Source of the DNA: Pseudomonas corrugata
Lineage (GTDB): Bacteria; Pseudomonadota; Gammaproteobacteria; Pseudomonadales; Pseudomonadaceae
Length of the DNA stretch: 64,000 nt
Direction of reading: 5' to 3'
NCBI RefSeq assembly: GCF_001269905.1
Contig: NZ_LHVK01000003.1
Location: 724,981-788,980, forward strand
The position numbers and the translations under genes are program-made. Below, piece by piece: positions 26,117 to 34,949 of this stretch; position 1 is the first letter of the stretch, and every line of letters begins with the position of its first letter. The notes under the pieces are model-generated. The model did no database searches, was not told where the DNA came from, and was given only the letters and a program-made list of their open reading frames with translations.

Positions 26117-27331
26117 CTAGAAGAAGGTTATTTCCTGTGAAGCTTGTTGCACGCCCGAGTCGCCGTGGTGGTTGCGGCGTTGCTCGTCGGTGGCATAGGT
26201 GGTTTCCATGCGGGCCAGCCATTGGCGGGCATCGATGGACACGGCCTGATCGGGCGACTGGTGAGCCTGCTGCATGTGCACATGCAGGTCCTCGATGTTG
26301 TCGCGCACGTGGCTGAGGATCTGGCTGACCCGATCCTGGAATTGCAGGCTGACCAGCACCTCGGTGAGTTCGTCGCGGATGCCGAAGCTTTCTTGTTGCA
26401 GCAGGTCCGCCGACTCGGCGAGTTGCCCGGTTACACTTTTGAAACGCTCCAGTACACGCTGGATACTGTCCTCGGAGCTGGACACCGAGTGGCTGTCCTG
26501 ATCCGCGCCGCTGGAGGCAGCCTGGACCAGTTGAGTGATGGCGGTATTGATGATGTCGACCTTGGCTGACATTTGCTGGCCGGTCTCGCTGGATTTGCTC
26601 GACAGGCTGCGCACGGCGTCGGCTACCACTGCAAAACCGCGCCCGGCTTCACCGGCCCGGGCGGCTTCGATGGCGGCGTTGAGGGCCAGCAGGTTGGTTT
26701 GCGCGGCAATCGCAGCGACGTCGGCGGCCATGGTCCGCAGCTCGCCAGTGTAAGCCGTGAGGTTACGCACCTGGGCCAGGGTTTCGTCGCGGCTGGCTTG
26801 GGTGGCTTTGAGGGAGTCGATCACCCGCACCAGTTCATTCTCGCTCTGGGCCAGCACCTGCACGGCGCCGCCACTGCTTTTCCCGGCCAGCTCACCAGCG
26901 GCCAGTTGCGAGGCTTGCACGGTTTCTTCCAGGCGGGACGAAATGCCGGTGAAGCGGCTCGTCAGCGAGACGATCGCAGTTTCGGTCTGCTGCCGGGAGC
27001 TTTCCACCTGCTTGGCCCAGATCGGCATGGCACCGAGGATGACTTCGTTGAGTTGCTCACTGGCTTTGTGGGTGGCGTGCTCGGCGGCTTGCAGGTCTTG
27101 CCGGGCGCCGGCGGCGAGCGCTTCGTCGAACTGCCGACGGCGCGCCCGCGCGCCCCATGAGCCTGCACCAAGGCCAAGGACCACAAGCGCCGCGCTAAAA
27201 CCGATGTTCTGGGCATTCGTCTCGTTGAGGACCAGCACGCCGACAGCGGCGGCAACGGCCACGAGCACGGGGCTCCAGAGTAGGCGAGGCTGTGTTGCAG
27301 AGAAGGAGTGACCGTGTGGGTACGAAGTCAT
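26117..27331 (-). CDS. MCP-like protein without a periplasmic sensor
   Basis: A 404-aa protein at the head of the chemosensory operon. Two closely spaced membrane helices (about residues 15-33 and 42-58) leave no room for a ligand domain. A methyl-accepting signalling region follows with the tip [20 protein letters not shown]. The C-terminal part has [17 protein letters not shown], typical of receptors that end in a chemotaxis-accessory tail. The start at 27331 has AAGGA 7 nt upstream. It probably senses a membrane or cytoplasmic cue, or acts as a scaffold. Confidence 0.85.
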   Translation of the reverse strand: MTSYPHGHSFSATQPRLLWSPVLVAVAAAVGVLVLNETNAQNIGFSAALVVLGLGAGSWGARARRRQFDEALAAGARQDLQAAEHATHKASEQLNEVILGAMPIWAKQVESSRQQTETAIVSLTSRFTGISSRLEETVQASQLAAGELAGKSSGGAVQVLAQSENELVRVIDSLKATQASRDETLAQVRNLTAYTGELRTMAADVAAIAAQTNLLALNAAIEAARAGEAGRGFAVVADAVRSLSSKSSETGQQMSAKVDIINTAITQLVQAASSGADQDSHSVSSSEDSIQRVLERFKSVTGQLAESADLLQQESFGIRDELTEVLVSLQFQDRVSQILSHVRDNIEDLHVHMQQAHQSPDQAVSIDARQWLARMETTYATDEQRRNHHGDSGVQQASQEITFF

Positions 27332-27523
27332 GGTTCGGTCCTTGAACAGTGTTGCTAACTGGTTATTGGCGAATAACTGGTTATCTGCGAGCTCGGATTT
27401 GACTTGAAGACCAGTCGTCCGATTTCCGACTTCTGTAGGCAAAGACCTACTCAGGGCGTGGCACTGTGCTACTTCAGATTAGCCACAGTCTTTGAAATGT
27501 CGAATCGGGCTGACAGGATGAAA

Positions 27524-27718
27524 CCTGTGGGAGCAAGGCTTGCCCTGATCCCAGTCAAGCCACGAACCTGTGGGAGCAAAGCTTGCTCGCGATTGCCGTA
27601 AGTCTGCCAGCAACCATTTTGGCTGGTCTGCCGCTATCGCGAGCAAGCTTAGCTCCCACAGTTTTTGCGCCGTTTGATCCTTGACTGACTGGCATTAGGG
27701 CAAGCTTTGCTCCCACAG
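27524..27718. repeat. REP cluster of four units
   Basis: Units of the CTGTGGGAGCAAG family lie at about 27524-27545 and 27567-27593 (direct), then 27635-27660 and 27698-27718 (inverted). Inward-facing pairs can fold into long hairpins (REPIN type). They fill most of the 450-bp gap between the che operon and the MATE gene. No RAYT transposase is visible in this window. Confidence 0.85.
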
Positions 27719-27781
27719 TTTGCTCAGGATTGCGCTAAATTACCGACACCTGAATTGTCGAACCTGCCATCAAGAGCCCCC

Positions 27782-29128
27782 ATGCCGACCCCGCCGCTCT
27801 GGAAAACCTATCTCCTGTTCCTCATCCCCATGGTCCTGTCCAATTTCCTGCAGTCCATGTCCGGTACCCTCAACAGCATCTACATCGGCCAGATGCTCGG
27901 CACCCAGGCGCTGGCGGCGGTATCGGGCATGTTTCCGATCCTGTTCTTCTTCATCGCGCTGGTAATCGGCTTGGGCGCAGGAGCGGGGGTGTTGATCGGG
28001 CAGGCCTACGGTGCGCGGGAATCCGGTACGGTGAAGGCGATTGCCGGTTCGACGCTGCTGCTGGGGGTGATCATCGGACTGGTGGCGGCGGTGCTTGGCA
28101 GTGTCTTTACGCGTCAGGCCCTGCAAGGCCTGGGCACGCCTGCCGATGTGCTGGAAGACGCCGTTGCCTATGCCCGGGTCATGATGTGGATTCTGCCGAT
28201 ACTGCTGGTGTTCGTCCTGTTCACTCAACTGTTGCGCGGGGTCAGCGATACGCTGACGCCTATGTTGGCATTGCTGGTGTCCACCGGGGTCGGGATGCTG
28301 CTCACGCCGGCGCTGATTCGTGGCTGGCTGGGACTGCCGCAGATGGGCATCCAGAGCGCGGCACTGGCGGGGCTGGTGGGCACGGCGGCGGCGATGATGT
28401 TGCTGGCTTGGCGATTGAACCGTCTCGTGCATGCCTTGGCACCGGACCGGGCGTTGTTCGCGGCGATGCGCCTGGACCGGGAGATCCTCGTGAAGGTGCT
28501 GCGCATCGGCCTGCCGACGGGGTTGCAGATGGTGGTGATCTCGCTGTCGGAGCTGGTGATCCTGGCGCTGGTCAATCGCCACGGCTCCCAGGCCACGGCG
28601 GCCTACGGCGCGGTGACGCAGATCGTCAACTACGTGCAGTTTCCGGCGTTGTCGATTGCCATCAGCGCCTCGATCCTCGGCGCCCAGGCCATTGGTGCCG
28701 GACGTCTGGAGCGCCTGGGGCCGATCCTGCGCACGGGGCTGCAGATCAACGTCTACCTGACGGGGGGACTGGTGCTGCTGGGGTACCTGTTGTCCCATTG
28801 GCTGCTGGGGTTGTTCATCACCGACCCGGCGGCACGGGGCCAGGCTGAACACCTGCTGCACATCATGCTCTGGAGCCTGCTGGTGTTCGGTTTCCAGGCC
28901 ATCGTCAGCGGCATCATGCGCGCCAGCGGCACGGTGCTGCCGACGGTGGCGATTTCGATTTTCTGCATCATTGGCGTGCAGGTGCCGGCGGCTTACCTGC
29001 TCGACGCCCACTTCGGCCTGGAAGGGGTATGGATGGCGTTTCCCGTGGCGTACCTGAGCATGCTGTTGCTGCAGGTGCTGTATTACAAACGGGTCTGGCA
29101 ACATCAGTCGATCGAGCGGTTGATATAA
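27782..29128 (+). CDS. MATE-family multidrug/metabolite efflux pump
   Basis: A 448-aa inner-membrane transporter with twelve predicted helices in two similar halves. Typical MATE pattern: IPMVLSNFLQSMSGTLNSIY at the start, FFIALVIGLGAGAGVLIGQA in helix 3, and GLPTGLQMVVISLSELVILA at the start of the second half. Members export cationic drugs or metabolites in exchange for Na+ or H+. ATG 27782 gives the family start; the upstream open frame runs through the REP cluster. It stands as a single gene. Confidence 0.88.
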   Translation: MPTPPLWKTYLLFLIPMVLSNFLQSMSGTLNSIYIGQMLGTQALAAVSGMFPILFFFIALVIGLGAGAGVLIGQAYGARESGTVKAIAGSTLLLGVIIGLVAAVLGSVFTRQALQGLGTPADVLEDAVAYARVMMWILPILLVFVLFTQLLRGVSDTLTPMLALLVSTGVGMLLTPALIRGWLGLPQMGIQSAALAGLVGTAAAMMLLAWRLNRLVHALAPDRALFAAMRLDREILVKVLRIGLPTGLQMVVISLSELVILALVNRHGSQATAAYGAVTQIVNYVQFPALSIAISASILGAQAIGAGRLERLGPILRTGLQINVYLTGGLVLLGYLLSHWLLGLFITDPAARGQAEHLLHIMLWSLLVFGFQAIVSGIMRASGTVLPTVAISIFCIIGVQVPAAYLLDAHFGLEGVWMAFPVAYLSMLLLQVLYYKRVWQHQSIERLI

Positions 29129-29146
29129 ATACCCCAGACACCATAG

Positions 29147-29242
29147 CCCCCTGTGTGCGAGCCTGCTCGCGATAGCGGTGTGTCAGGCGACCTCCAATCG
29201 ACGGTGCCGACGCCTTCGCGAGCAGGCTCGCTCCCACAGGGG
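29147..29242. repeat. REPIN (inverted REP pair)
   Basis: A CTGTGTGCGAGCCTGCTCGCGAT unit and its inverse ATC/TTCGCGAGCAGGCTCGCTCCC ACAG, ~50 bp apart, form a hairpin between the MATE and HAD genes. Confidence 0.85.
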
Positions 29243-29268
29243 ACCAATGTTTTGACTGTGAGAATCCG

Positions 29269-29934
29269 ATGTCCGTAAAACACTCATCCAAGGCCTACCA
29301 CGCCTTCCTCTTCGACATGGATGGCACCCTGTTGAACTCCATCGCCGCCGCCGAGCGGATCTGGACCCGTTGGGCGCTACGCCACGGCGTGGACGTGGCG
29401 ACATTCCTGCCCACCATCCATGGTGTACGAGCCATCGACACCATCGCTCGCCAGCGTCTGCCGGGTGTGGATGCCCAGGCCGAGGCCGAGCAGATTACCC
29501 GGGAGGAAATCGAAGATGTCGAAGGCGTGGTGCCCGTGCCTGGTGCCGTGGCGTTCTTGAATGACCTGCCATCCGAGCGCTGGGCGATCGTCACCTCGGC
29601 CCCTATGGCACTGGCTTTGCGTCGGATGGAGGCCGCCGGCATTCCACGTCCCGCCGTGATGGTCACCGCCGAAGATGTCAGCGACGGCAAACCCAACCCA
29701 GCCTGCTATCGCCTGGTTGCCGAGCGGTTGCGAGTGGCATCGGAGGATTGTCTGGTGTTTGAGGATGCTGACGCCGGTATTCGGGCTGGCGAGGCGGCGG
29801 GAGCGGATGTGATGGTGGTGACGGCGACGCACGTGCATCCGGTGGACACTGTCCATCCGTCGATCAAGGATTACCTTGGGCTTGGCGTTGGATTGGATGC
29901 ATCGGGATTGATGCAGCTGAACACAATTCTGTAG
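29269..29934 (+). CDS. HAD-superfamily sugar-phosphatase-like hydrolase
   Basis: A 221-aa HAD subfamily IA phosphatase. Motif I FDMDGTLLNS (nucleophile Asp16), motif II VTSAP, motif III Lys in DGKPNPACY and motif IV VFEDADAGIRAG are all present, with a helical cap domain after motif I. Relatives (YfbT/YqaB type) dephosphorylate sugar phosphates. The exact substrate cannot be inferred. It lies between two REPINs and has no obvious operon partner. Confidence 0.85.
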   Translation: MSVKHSSKAYHAFLFDMDGTLLNSIAAAERIWTRWALRHGVDVATFLPTIHGVRAIDTIARQRLPGVDAQAEAEQITREEIEDVEGVVPVPGAVAFLNDLPSERWAIVTSAPMALALRRMEAAGIPRPAVMVTAEDVSDGKPNPACYRLVAERLRVASEDCLVFEDADAGIRAGEAAGADVMVVTATHVHPVDTVHPSIKDYLGLGVGLDASGLMQLNTIL

Positions 29935-29944
29935 CCGCAGCAGA

Positions 29945-30040
29945 CCCCTGTGTGGGAGCGAGCCTGCTCGCGATGACGGCGGTACATTCAGCATCAATGC
30001 AACTGAACCACCGCTATCGCGAGCAGGCTCGCTCCCACAA
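29945..30040. repeat. REPIN, near-duplicate of 34804-34899
   Basis: CTGTGTGGGAGCGAGCCTGC...GCAGGCTCGCTCCCACA with a ~45-bp spacer. The spacer (gcggtacattcagcatcaat) is almost identical to that in the copy 4.8 kb away, unlike other REPINs here. Confidence 0.85.
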
Positions 30041-30060
30041 GGGCAAGGTGTTCCGGAGGG

Positions 30061-31434
30061 TCAGGTCACTACGCGATAGCACGGCACATAAGCCGCGCCG
30101 CCCGGCAGTTTCATGCGGTGCTGGGCGACGAAGGCCTGGAGCAGGCGGTCGAGGGGTTCCATGATGGCGGGATCGCCGTGGATTTCGTAAGGGCCGTGTT
30201 CTTCGATCAGGCGGATACCCTTGTCCTTGACGTTACCGGCCACGATTCCTGAGAACGCACGGCGCAGGTTGGCGGCCAGTTCATGGGATGGCAGGTCGAG
30301 GCTCAAGCCCAGGCTGGCCATGTTGGCGTGGGTCGGATCGAACGGACGCTGGAAGCCTTCGTCGATTTTCAGCAGCCAGTTGAAGTGGAAGGCGTCGTTG
30401 CGCTCGCGGCGGAACTGCTTCACTTCCTTGAGCCCCTGGGTCATCTGCCGCGCCACTTCGGCCGGATCGTCGATGATGATCTGGTAATGCTTCTGAGCCG
30501 CTTCGCCGAGGGTCGCACCGACAAAGGCATGCAACTGATCGAAGTATGGCGCGGCGCTTTTCGGCCCGGTGAGGACGACCGGGAAGGGCAGGTCCTGGTT
30601 GGCCGGGTGCATCAAGATGCCCAGCAGGTACAGGAACTCCTCGGCGGTACCGGCACCGCCCGGGAAGATGATGATGCCGTGACCGACACGCACGAAGGCT
30701 TCCAGGCGTTTCTCGATATCCGGCAGGATCACCAGCTCATTGACGATCGGGTTCGGCGCTTCGGCGGCGATGATGCCCGGCTCGGTCAGGCCCAGGTAAC
30801 GGCCGCCATGGATGCGTTGCTTGGCGTGGGCAATGGTGGCGCCCTTCATCGGGCCTTTCATCACGCCCGGACCACAGCCGGTGCAGATGTCCAGGCTGCG
30901 CAGGCCCAGTTCGTGGCCGACTTTCTTGGTGTACTTGTATTCTTCGGTATTGATCGAGTGACCGCCCCAGCACACGACGATCTTCGGCTCCACGCCGGGG
31001 CGCAAGGTGCGGGCGTTGCGCAGCAGGTGGAACACGTAGTCGCTGATGCCCTGGGACGAGCTCAGGTCGATGCGCTGGCTGTCCAGTTCGTTCTCGGTGT
31101 AGACGATGTCGCGCAGGGCGCTGAACAGCATCTCCCGGGTGCTGGCGATCATCTCGCCGTCGACGAAGGCGTCGGCCGGCGCGTTCAACAGTTCCAGGCG
31201 CACGCCGCGGTCCTGTTGATGAATGCGGATCTCGAAATCCTTGTAGGCTTCCAGGATGGTCTTGGCGTTATCGACATGGGCGCCGGTATTGAGGATAGCC
31301 AGGGCGCACTGGCGGAAAAGGGTATAGATGCTGCCGGAACCGGCTTCGCTCAGTTGCTGGACTTCGCGCTGGGACAGGGTTTCCAGGCTGCCTTTCGGGC
31401 TCACCGAAGCGTTGATTACATGTCTTTGAGTCAT
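30061..31434 (-). CDS. ppnN: Nucleotide 5'-monophosphate nucleosidase PpnN
   Basis: A 457-aa enzyme that cleaves purine/pyrimidine nucleotides to base and ribose 5-phosphate. The N-terminal domain (1-140) is followed by the LOG-type Rossmann domain: GGHSINTEEYKYTKKVG, CTGCGPGVMKGPMKGA and the family motif FPGGAGTAEEFLY. A C-terminal domain ends in VPCYRVVT. The length matches the E. coli YgdH/PpnN group, not short LOG cytokinin-type proteins. E. coli PpnN responds to (p)ppGpp; that is family knowledge only. Confidence 0.88.
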   Translation of the reverse strand: MTQRHVINASVSPKGSLETLSQREVQQLSEAGSGSIYTLFRQCALAILNTGAHVDNAKTILEAYKDFEIRIHQQDRGVRLELLNAPADAFVDGEMIASTREMLFSALRDIVYTENELDSQRIDLSSSQGISDYVFHLLRNARTLRPGVEPKIVVCWGGHSINTEEYKYTKKVGHELGLRSLDICTGCGPGVMKGPMKGATIAHAKQRIHGGRYLGLTEPGIIAAEAPNPIVNELVILPDIEKRLEAFVRVGHGIIIFPGGAGTAEEFLYLLGILMHPANQDLPFPVVLTGPKSAAPYFDQLHAFVGATLGEAAQKHYQIIIDDPAEVARQMTQGLKEVKQFRRERNDAFHFNWLLKIDEGFQRPFDPTHANMASLGLSLDLPSHELAANLRRAFSGIVAGNVKDKGIRLIEEHGPYEIHGDPAIMEPLDRLLQAFVAQHRMKLPGGAAYVPCYRVVT

Positions 31435-31651
31435 TCAGCTTTCCTTGAAAACGACGCCGTACACACAACGACGGCATCTTGAAAAATACGTCCACACAGA
31501 AAGATCGCACGATCCTTGCGGTATCGCCATGGACTTTGATCCGGATCCTTCGGGTCGGTTGCCATACAAAATGAGCCCCAGCATAGCTAAATCGGCCGGG
31601 CAGGCGATAATGCTCGTCTCTTTTCGTGCCGTACAAGGAAATTGCACCGCG

Positions 31652-32185
31652 ATGTTCGAGTTAAAACCCTGGGACGCCGACCTCTATCGACAGCAGACCC
31701 GCCGCAGCACGCTGATCATCGCCGTGGTGTTCCTGGCCTTGGCCATGTTGCTGTCCAGCCTGGCTGTGATGCTGTTCGGCACGCCCGGAGCCGATAACTT
31801 TCGCTTTAACCTGGGCGGGGTGATTGTAGCGGTGCTGGTGATGGTCGCGCTGATGCGCCTGTATCTCTGGACGCAACCCTGGATGGCCGCGGCGGTGTAC
31901 GGCTGGCAGCTCAAGCGCAGCCTGATGCGCGTCACCAACGTCATGCATCAGGTCAAGGCGGGTGTGCAGGCCCGGGACCCGGTCGCCATGAGGCTGCTGC
32001 GGTTCTATCATTTGGGCCTGGACCAGATGCATCAGTTGGACGCCAACTCCAGTGACCAAGGGACGTTGGCGCGAGAAGCCGATGAACATGTGGAGAGAAT
32101 GCAGGAGCAGGGCCTGGATATCGGGCAGTCGTACCTGGATCCGGCGTGGATCGATGCGCTGAAAAGTACTGATACCCAACGTTGA
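31652..32185 (+). CDS. DUF3087-family membrane protein
   Basis: A 177-aa protein with two N-terminal membrane helices (about residues 20-44 and 52-72) and a cytoplasmic helical domain (RLLRFYHLGLDQMHQLDANS; ADEHVERMQEQGLDIGQSYL). The pattern matches the DUF3087 family of gammaproteobacteria, of unknown function. The start at 31652 (MFELKPWDADLYRQQ) is preferred over a 69-codon upstream extension that would overlap non-coding sequence. It is divergent from ppnN. Confidence 0.75.
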   Translation: MFELKPWDADLYRQQTRRSTLIIAVVFLALAMLLSSLAVMLFGTPGADNFRFNLGGVIVAVLVMVALMRLYLWTQPWMAAAVYGWQLKRSLMRVTNVMHQVKAGVQARDPVAMRLLRFYHLGLDQMHQLDANSSDQGTLAREADEHVERMQEQGLDIGQSYLDPAWIDALKSTDTQR

Positions 32186-32242
32186 ACGACCAAGAGACTG
32201 TCATAGCCTCAGATAAGGTTATAAACAGTTAAACATTGTCGA

Positions 32243-32470
32243 TTATGGCTGTTCAAAGTGTCCCGGCACACCATGTTCCTGTTCAGTGGGTCGTGTTCTT
32301 TTCTGAACTTGCACATCACTCAAACGAGCGCTTTTGAGTTCGCTGAAAGAAACTCTCAACAGCGCTTCGGCTTCGCTGACACTCAATGTCTCGCTGTCGG
32401 CCTCCATCACGCGGCTGTAAGGTTGACCGTCGGCGATAAAGCTGACGATGAACCGCTCCTGGTTGCTCAT
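32243..32470 (-). CDS. Conserved small hypothetical protein
   Basis: A 75-aa acidic protein (MSNQERFIVSFIADGQPYSR...) with the pattern of a small beta-alpha fold and no signal peptide. GAGGTGAA ~5 nt before the ATG is a good ribosome site. It lies 63 nt downstream of the KGG-repeat gene on the same strand, so they may be co-transcribed. The function is unknown. Confidence 0.65.
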   Translation of the reverse strand: MSNQERFIVSFIADGQPYSRVMEADSETLSVSEAEALLRVSFSELKSARLSDVQVQKRTRPTEQEHGVPGHFEQP

Positions 32471-32533
32471 GCTTCACCTCGACTCATCCGGCACCAGGGC
32501 GCAGCAGGGCTGCGCCCCAGCGGGTCTCAGGGG

Positions 32534-32716
32534 TTATGACTTCCGGCCACCGCCGCTTTGGCCGCGTTCGCTGCCTTTGCTGCCGGCACCAGAGCCTTTT
32601 TGCCGGTCGTTGGTATTGTTGCCGCCCGACGCCTGTCCGCCTTTCTTACCGGCTTCAGATGCTTTTTCACGATCATTTGCGAAGTTGCCTGGGTTTTTGT
32701 TTCCGCTGTTAGCCAT
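32534..32716 (-). CDS. KGG-repeat stress-induced protein
   Basis: A 60-aa highly polar protein (MANSGNKNPGNFANDREKAS...) with the KKGGQASGG motif, characteristic of the stress-induced bacterial acidophilic repeat (KGG) family, relatives of YciG. It is disordered and low in hydrophobics. ATG 32716 has GAGGA ~8 nt upstream; an upstream ATG at 32731 is less likely. Members are linked to general stress response or motility. Confidence 0.82.
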   Translation of the reverse strand: MANSGNKNPGNFANDREKASEAGKKGGQASGGNNTNDRQKGSGAGSKGSERGQSGGGRKS

Positions 32717-32989
32717 TTCGAGAATCCTCATGTGGTTTAAGCGAGCAACGTGCCTCGCATTAAATGTGAAAGGTCAGCGGCGAGGGAAGTTTAATAAAAG
32801 CGTTGCGCTGTCGACGAGTGGTCATTTCCCATAAATAAAAGAATATATCGCCGCTTCGTTTCGTTGTTGTAAAGGGTTGCATGAGTTTATGAGTGAAACA
32901 GCAAGTATCCGGTTTTATTAATCGCAAACAAAGGAGGGTGACTTCCGTCGGGTAAGGCTCGACTGACGGGCGTTGGGCTACCTGAACGC

Positions 32990-33553
32990 CTAATCTTCGC
33001 CACCGCTGACTTTCCAATGCTTGGCGTCGGAGGGGAAAACCACCTGTTCAACCCGGTGGGCGATGCCGAAGGCCAGGGAGTTCTCCGCCGGGATGACCCG
33101 TTCCTCATTGCACAGGCATTTGAAGATATCCAACTGCGTGGCGGCCCCGGCGGTTTCCTTGACGTAGATCTCCACATATCGCGCGACGTCGTTGTCCAGG
33201 CTGGACAGGTACTCGCGCAGACGCGAGTGATCCACCGATTTCTGGCCGAAATACCAGTTCATGGGATGGATCAGGAAGCGCGAATGGGGGGTCGTGGTGC
33301 GGTCGCTGGCGGCCAGGTACATGACGATGCCCATGGACTCGATATTGCCGGCATTCACTGCACGCACCGGCACCGGGAGGGACTTGATAAAGGTGTAGAG
33401 GGTGAAGCCGAAGTTGGTGCTGCCGCCGACCGTGGAGAGATTGAGCATCAGCGAATCCGCGCCGTTCTCGATCGCCTCCAGGCAGTTGTCGCGGAAGCGT
33501 TCGGTGGTTCCCTGATCGATCTGGCAATGAAAATGGACAATGTGTTCGGACAT
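32990..33553 (-). CDS. ClpP-like peptidase (crotonase-fold serine peptidase)
   Basis: A 187-aa ClpP/SDH-type protein. The Ser of the Ser-His-Asp triad fits Ser73 in NAGNIESMGIVMYLAA, and the His fits His96 in SRFLIHPMNWY. The acidic member is a Glu in CNEERVIPAENS rather than the usual Asp of ClpP. The oligomerisation region is shortened. It is not the housekeeping clpP, which normally sits with clpX; neither is here. It may process a specific substrate or be a diverged relative. Confidence 0.75.
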   Translation of the reverse strand: MSEHIVHFHCQIDQGTTERFRDNCLEAIENGADSLMLNLSTVGGSTNFGFTLYTFIKSLPVPVRAVNAGNIESMGIVMYLAASDRTTTPHSRFLIHPMNWYFGQKSVDHSRLREYLSSLDNDVARYVEIYVKETAGAATQLDIFKCLCNEERVIPAENSLAFGIAHRVEQVVFPSDAKHWKVSGGED

Positions 33554-33658
33554 CGAGGACTCCTGTCGATTTCACGCGTGACGTGTTGCGGGATCGTACA
33601 GTTGGGAGTTCACCGCTGGCTGGATGTTCCTGATGGATGAGTCGTTGTTGTGGTCGTA

Positions 33659-34714
33659 TCAGGCGCCTGACTTTGACTCGCACGCTTGCGTGGCTTGTGT
33701 CACCCGCTGCAAGAACATCGCCAGCCCGACTTCCTCTTCGCTGAGGCCTTTGCGGGCCCTGGGCTTGGGTAGCTGTTTCAGCGTTCCGAGCAGGAAGCCT
33801 TCCAGCACCGCCGGATGAATGTAGCACTTGCGACAGACGGTTGGCGTGTTGCCCAACTGCCGGGCGACCTGCCTGACCATCTCGGCGACGTGTTTTTTCG
33901 CCTCCGTCTCGGTTTCCCAGCGCAGCGTCCGCAGACCTGCCAGGGCCGCCGCGCTGCCGGCCCAGGTGCGGTAATCCTTGGCGGTGAACTCGGCGCCGGT
34001 CAGGGTCTTGAGGTAGGCATTGATGTCCGAGGAACTGATGGCGTGGCGTTCACCGTTTTCGTCCAGGTACTGGAACAGATTCTGCCCCGGCATTTCCTGG
34101 CAGCGCTTGATGATCCGCGCCAGGCGCCGGTCCTTCACGGTGATCTGGTGCTCGACGCCGCTCTTGCCACGGAACTGGAAGGCGATGGCGCTGCCGTTGA
34201 TCTCGACATGTTTGCTGCGCAGGGTGGTCAAGCCGTAAGAGCGATTCTCCCGGGCATATTGGCTGTTGCCGACGCGGATCAGGGTCACGTCCAGCAGGGT
34301 GATGACGGTGGCCATGACTTTGTCGCGACTGAAACCGGGTGTCGCGAGGATCGTCTCCAGGCGTTTGCGCAAGCGGGGCAGGGTGCGACCGAATTCGAGC
34401 ATTCGCGAATACTTGTCGGCATCGCGCACCTCGCGCCAGCGCGCGTGGTAACGGTATTGCTTGCGTCCACGGGCATCCCGGCCGGTGGCCTGGAGATGTC
34501 CCCGCGGGTCGGTGCATATCCACACATCGGTATAGGCCGGCGGCACCGCCAAGGCATTGATGCGCTGGATCTGCGCCGCGTCGGTGATGCGTTGGCCCTG
34601 AGGGTCGAAATAACAGAACTTGCCCCGCAGCTTCTTGCGGGTGATGCCGGGGCTGGTGTCATCGACATAATGCAGATCGGCCGGCAATGCTTCAGGCGGC
34701 GAGGTGTCGGGCAT
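33659..34714 (-). CDS. DNA topoisomerase IB
   Basis: A 351-aa poxvirus-type topoisomerase that relaxes supercoils through a 3'-phosphotyrosine. The N-terminal domain (GITRKKLRGKFCYFDPQGQR) is followed by the catalytic domain with RVGNSQYARENRSYGLTTL, the KDRRLARIIKRCQ segment, and DYRTWAGSAAALAG. The active-site Tyr is Tyr298 in VCRKCYIHPAVLEG. The usual catalytic Arg/Lys/His set is plausibly complete. Bacterial type IB enzymes are accessory. Confidence 0.88.
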   Translation of the reverse strand: MPDTSPPEALPADLHYVDDTSPGITRKKLRGKFCYFDPQGQRITDAAQIQRINALAVPPAYTDVWICTDPRGHLQATGRDARGRKQYRYHARWREVRDADKYSRMLEFGRTLPRLRKRLETILATPGFSRDKVMATVITLLDVTLIRVGNSQYARENRSYGLTTLRSKHVEINGSAIAFQFRGKSGVEHQITVKDRRLARIIKRCQEMPGQNLFQYLDENGERHAISSSDINAYLKTLTGAEFTAKDYRTWAGSAAALAGLRTLRWETETEAKKHVAEMVRQVARQLGNTPTVCRKCYIHPAVLEGFLLGTLKQLPKPRARKGLSEEEVGLAMFLQRVTQATQACESKSGA

Positions 34715-34803
34715 GAAAAAGTCCTTGGCAGCGAATCCGGTGGCCTATGGATTCATTGACCGCGGCCCGTTGCGGTCGTGCCGAAATTCTGAGAACACCC
34801 AGC

Positions 34804-34899
34804 CCCCTGTGGGAGCGAGCCTGCTCGCGATGACGGCGGTACGTTCAGCATCAATGCAACTGAACCACCGCTATCGCGAGCAGGCTCGCTCCCACAGGG
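34804..34899. repeat. REPIN, near-duplicate of 29945-30040
   Basis: Outer arms CCTGTGGGAGCGAGCCTGCT and inverse. The spacer differs by about one base from the copy upstream of ppnN. Confidence 0.85.
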
Positions 34900-34949
34900 A
34901 ATAGCGAACGCTTCAAAAGACCGGTCGGCTGTCAGGCCGCGTCTACAGC

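Noticed and set aside
27524..27718. Clustered repeats that could suggest a CRISPR array
   Set aside because: The units are palindromic REPs in both orientations with variable spacers, not regular direct repeats, and no cas genes are present.
27770..29104. A 444-codon minus-strand frame opposite the MATE gene
   Set aside because: Rich in Gln/His/Arg without any family pattern; an antisense shadow of the transporter gene.
30283..31482. A 399-codon plus-strand frame opposite ppnN
   Set aside because: Shadow frame of the high-GC ppnN gene; no ribosome site and no recognisable motif.
34704..34904. Short ORFs beginning near GASLLAMTAV in intergenic regions
   Set aside because: They are translations of REP palindromes, repeated in several intergenic gaps, not genes.
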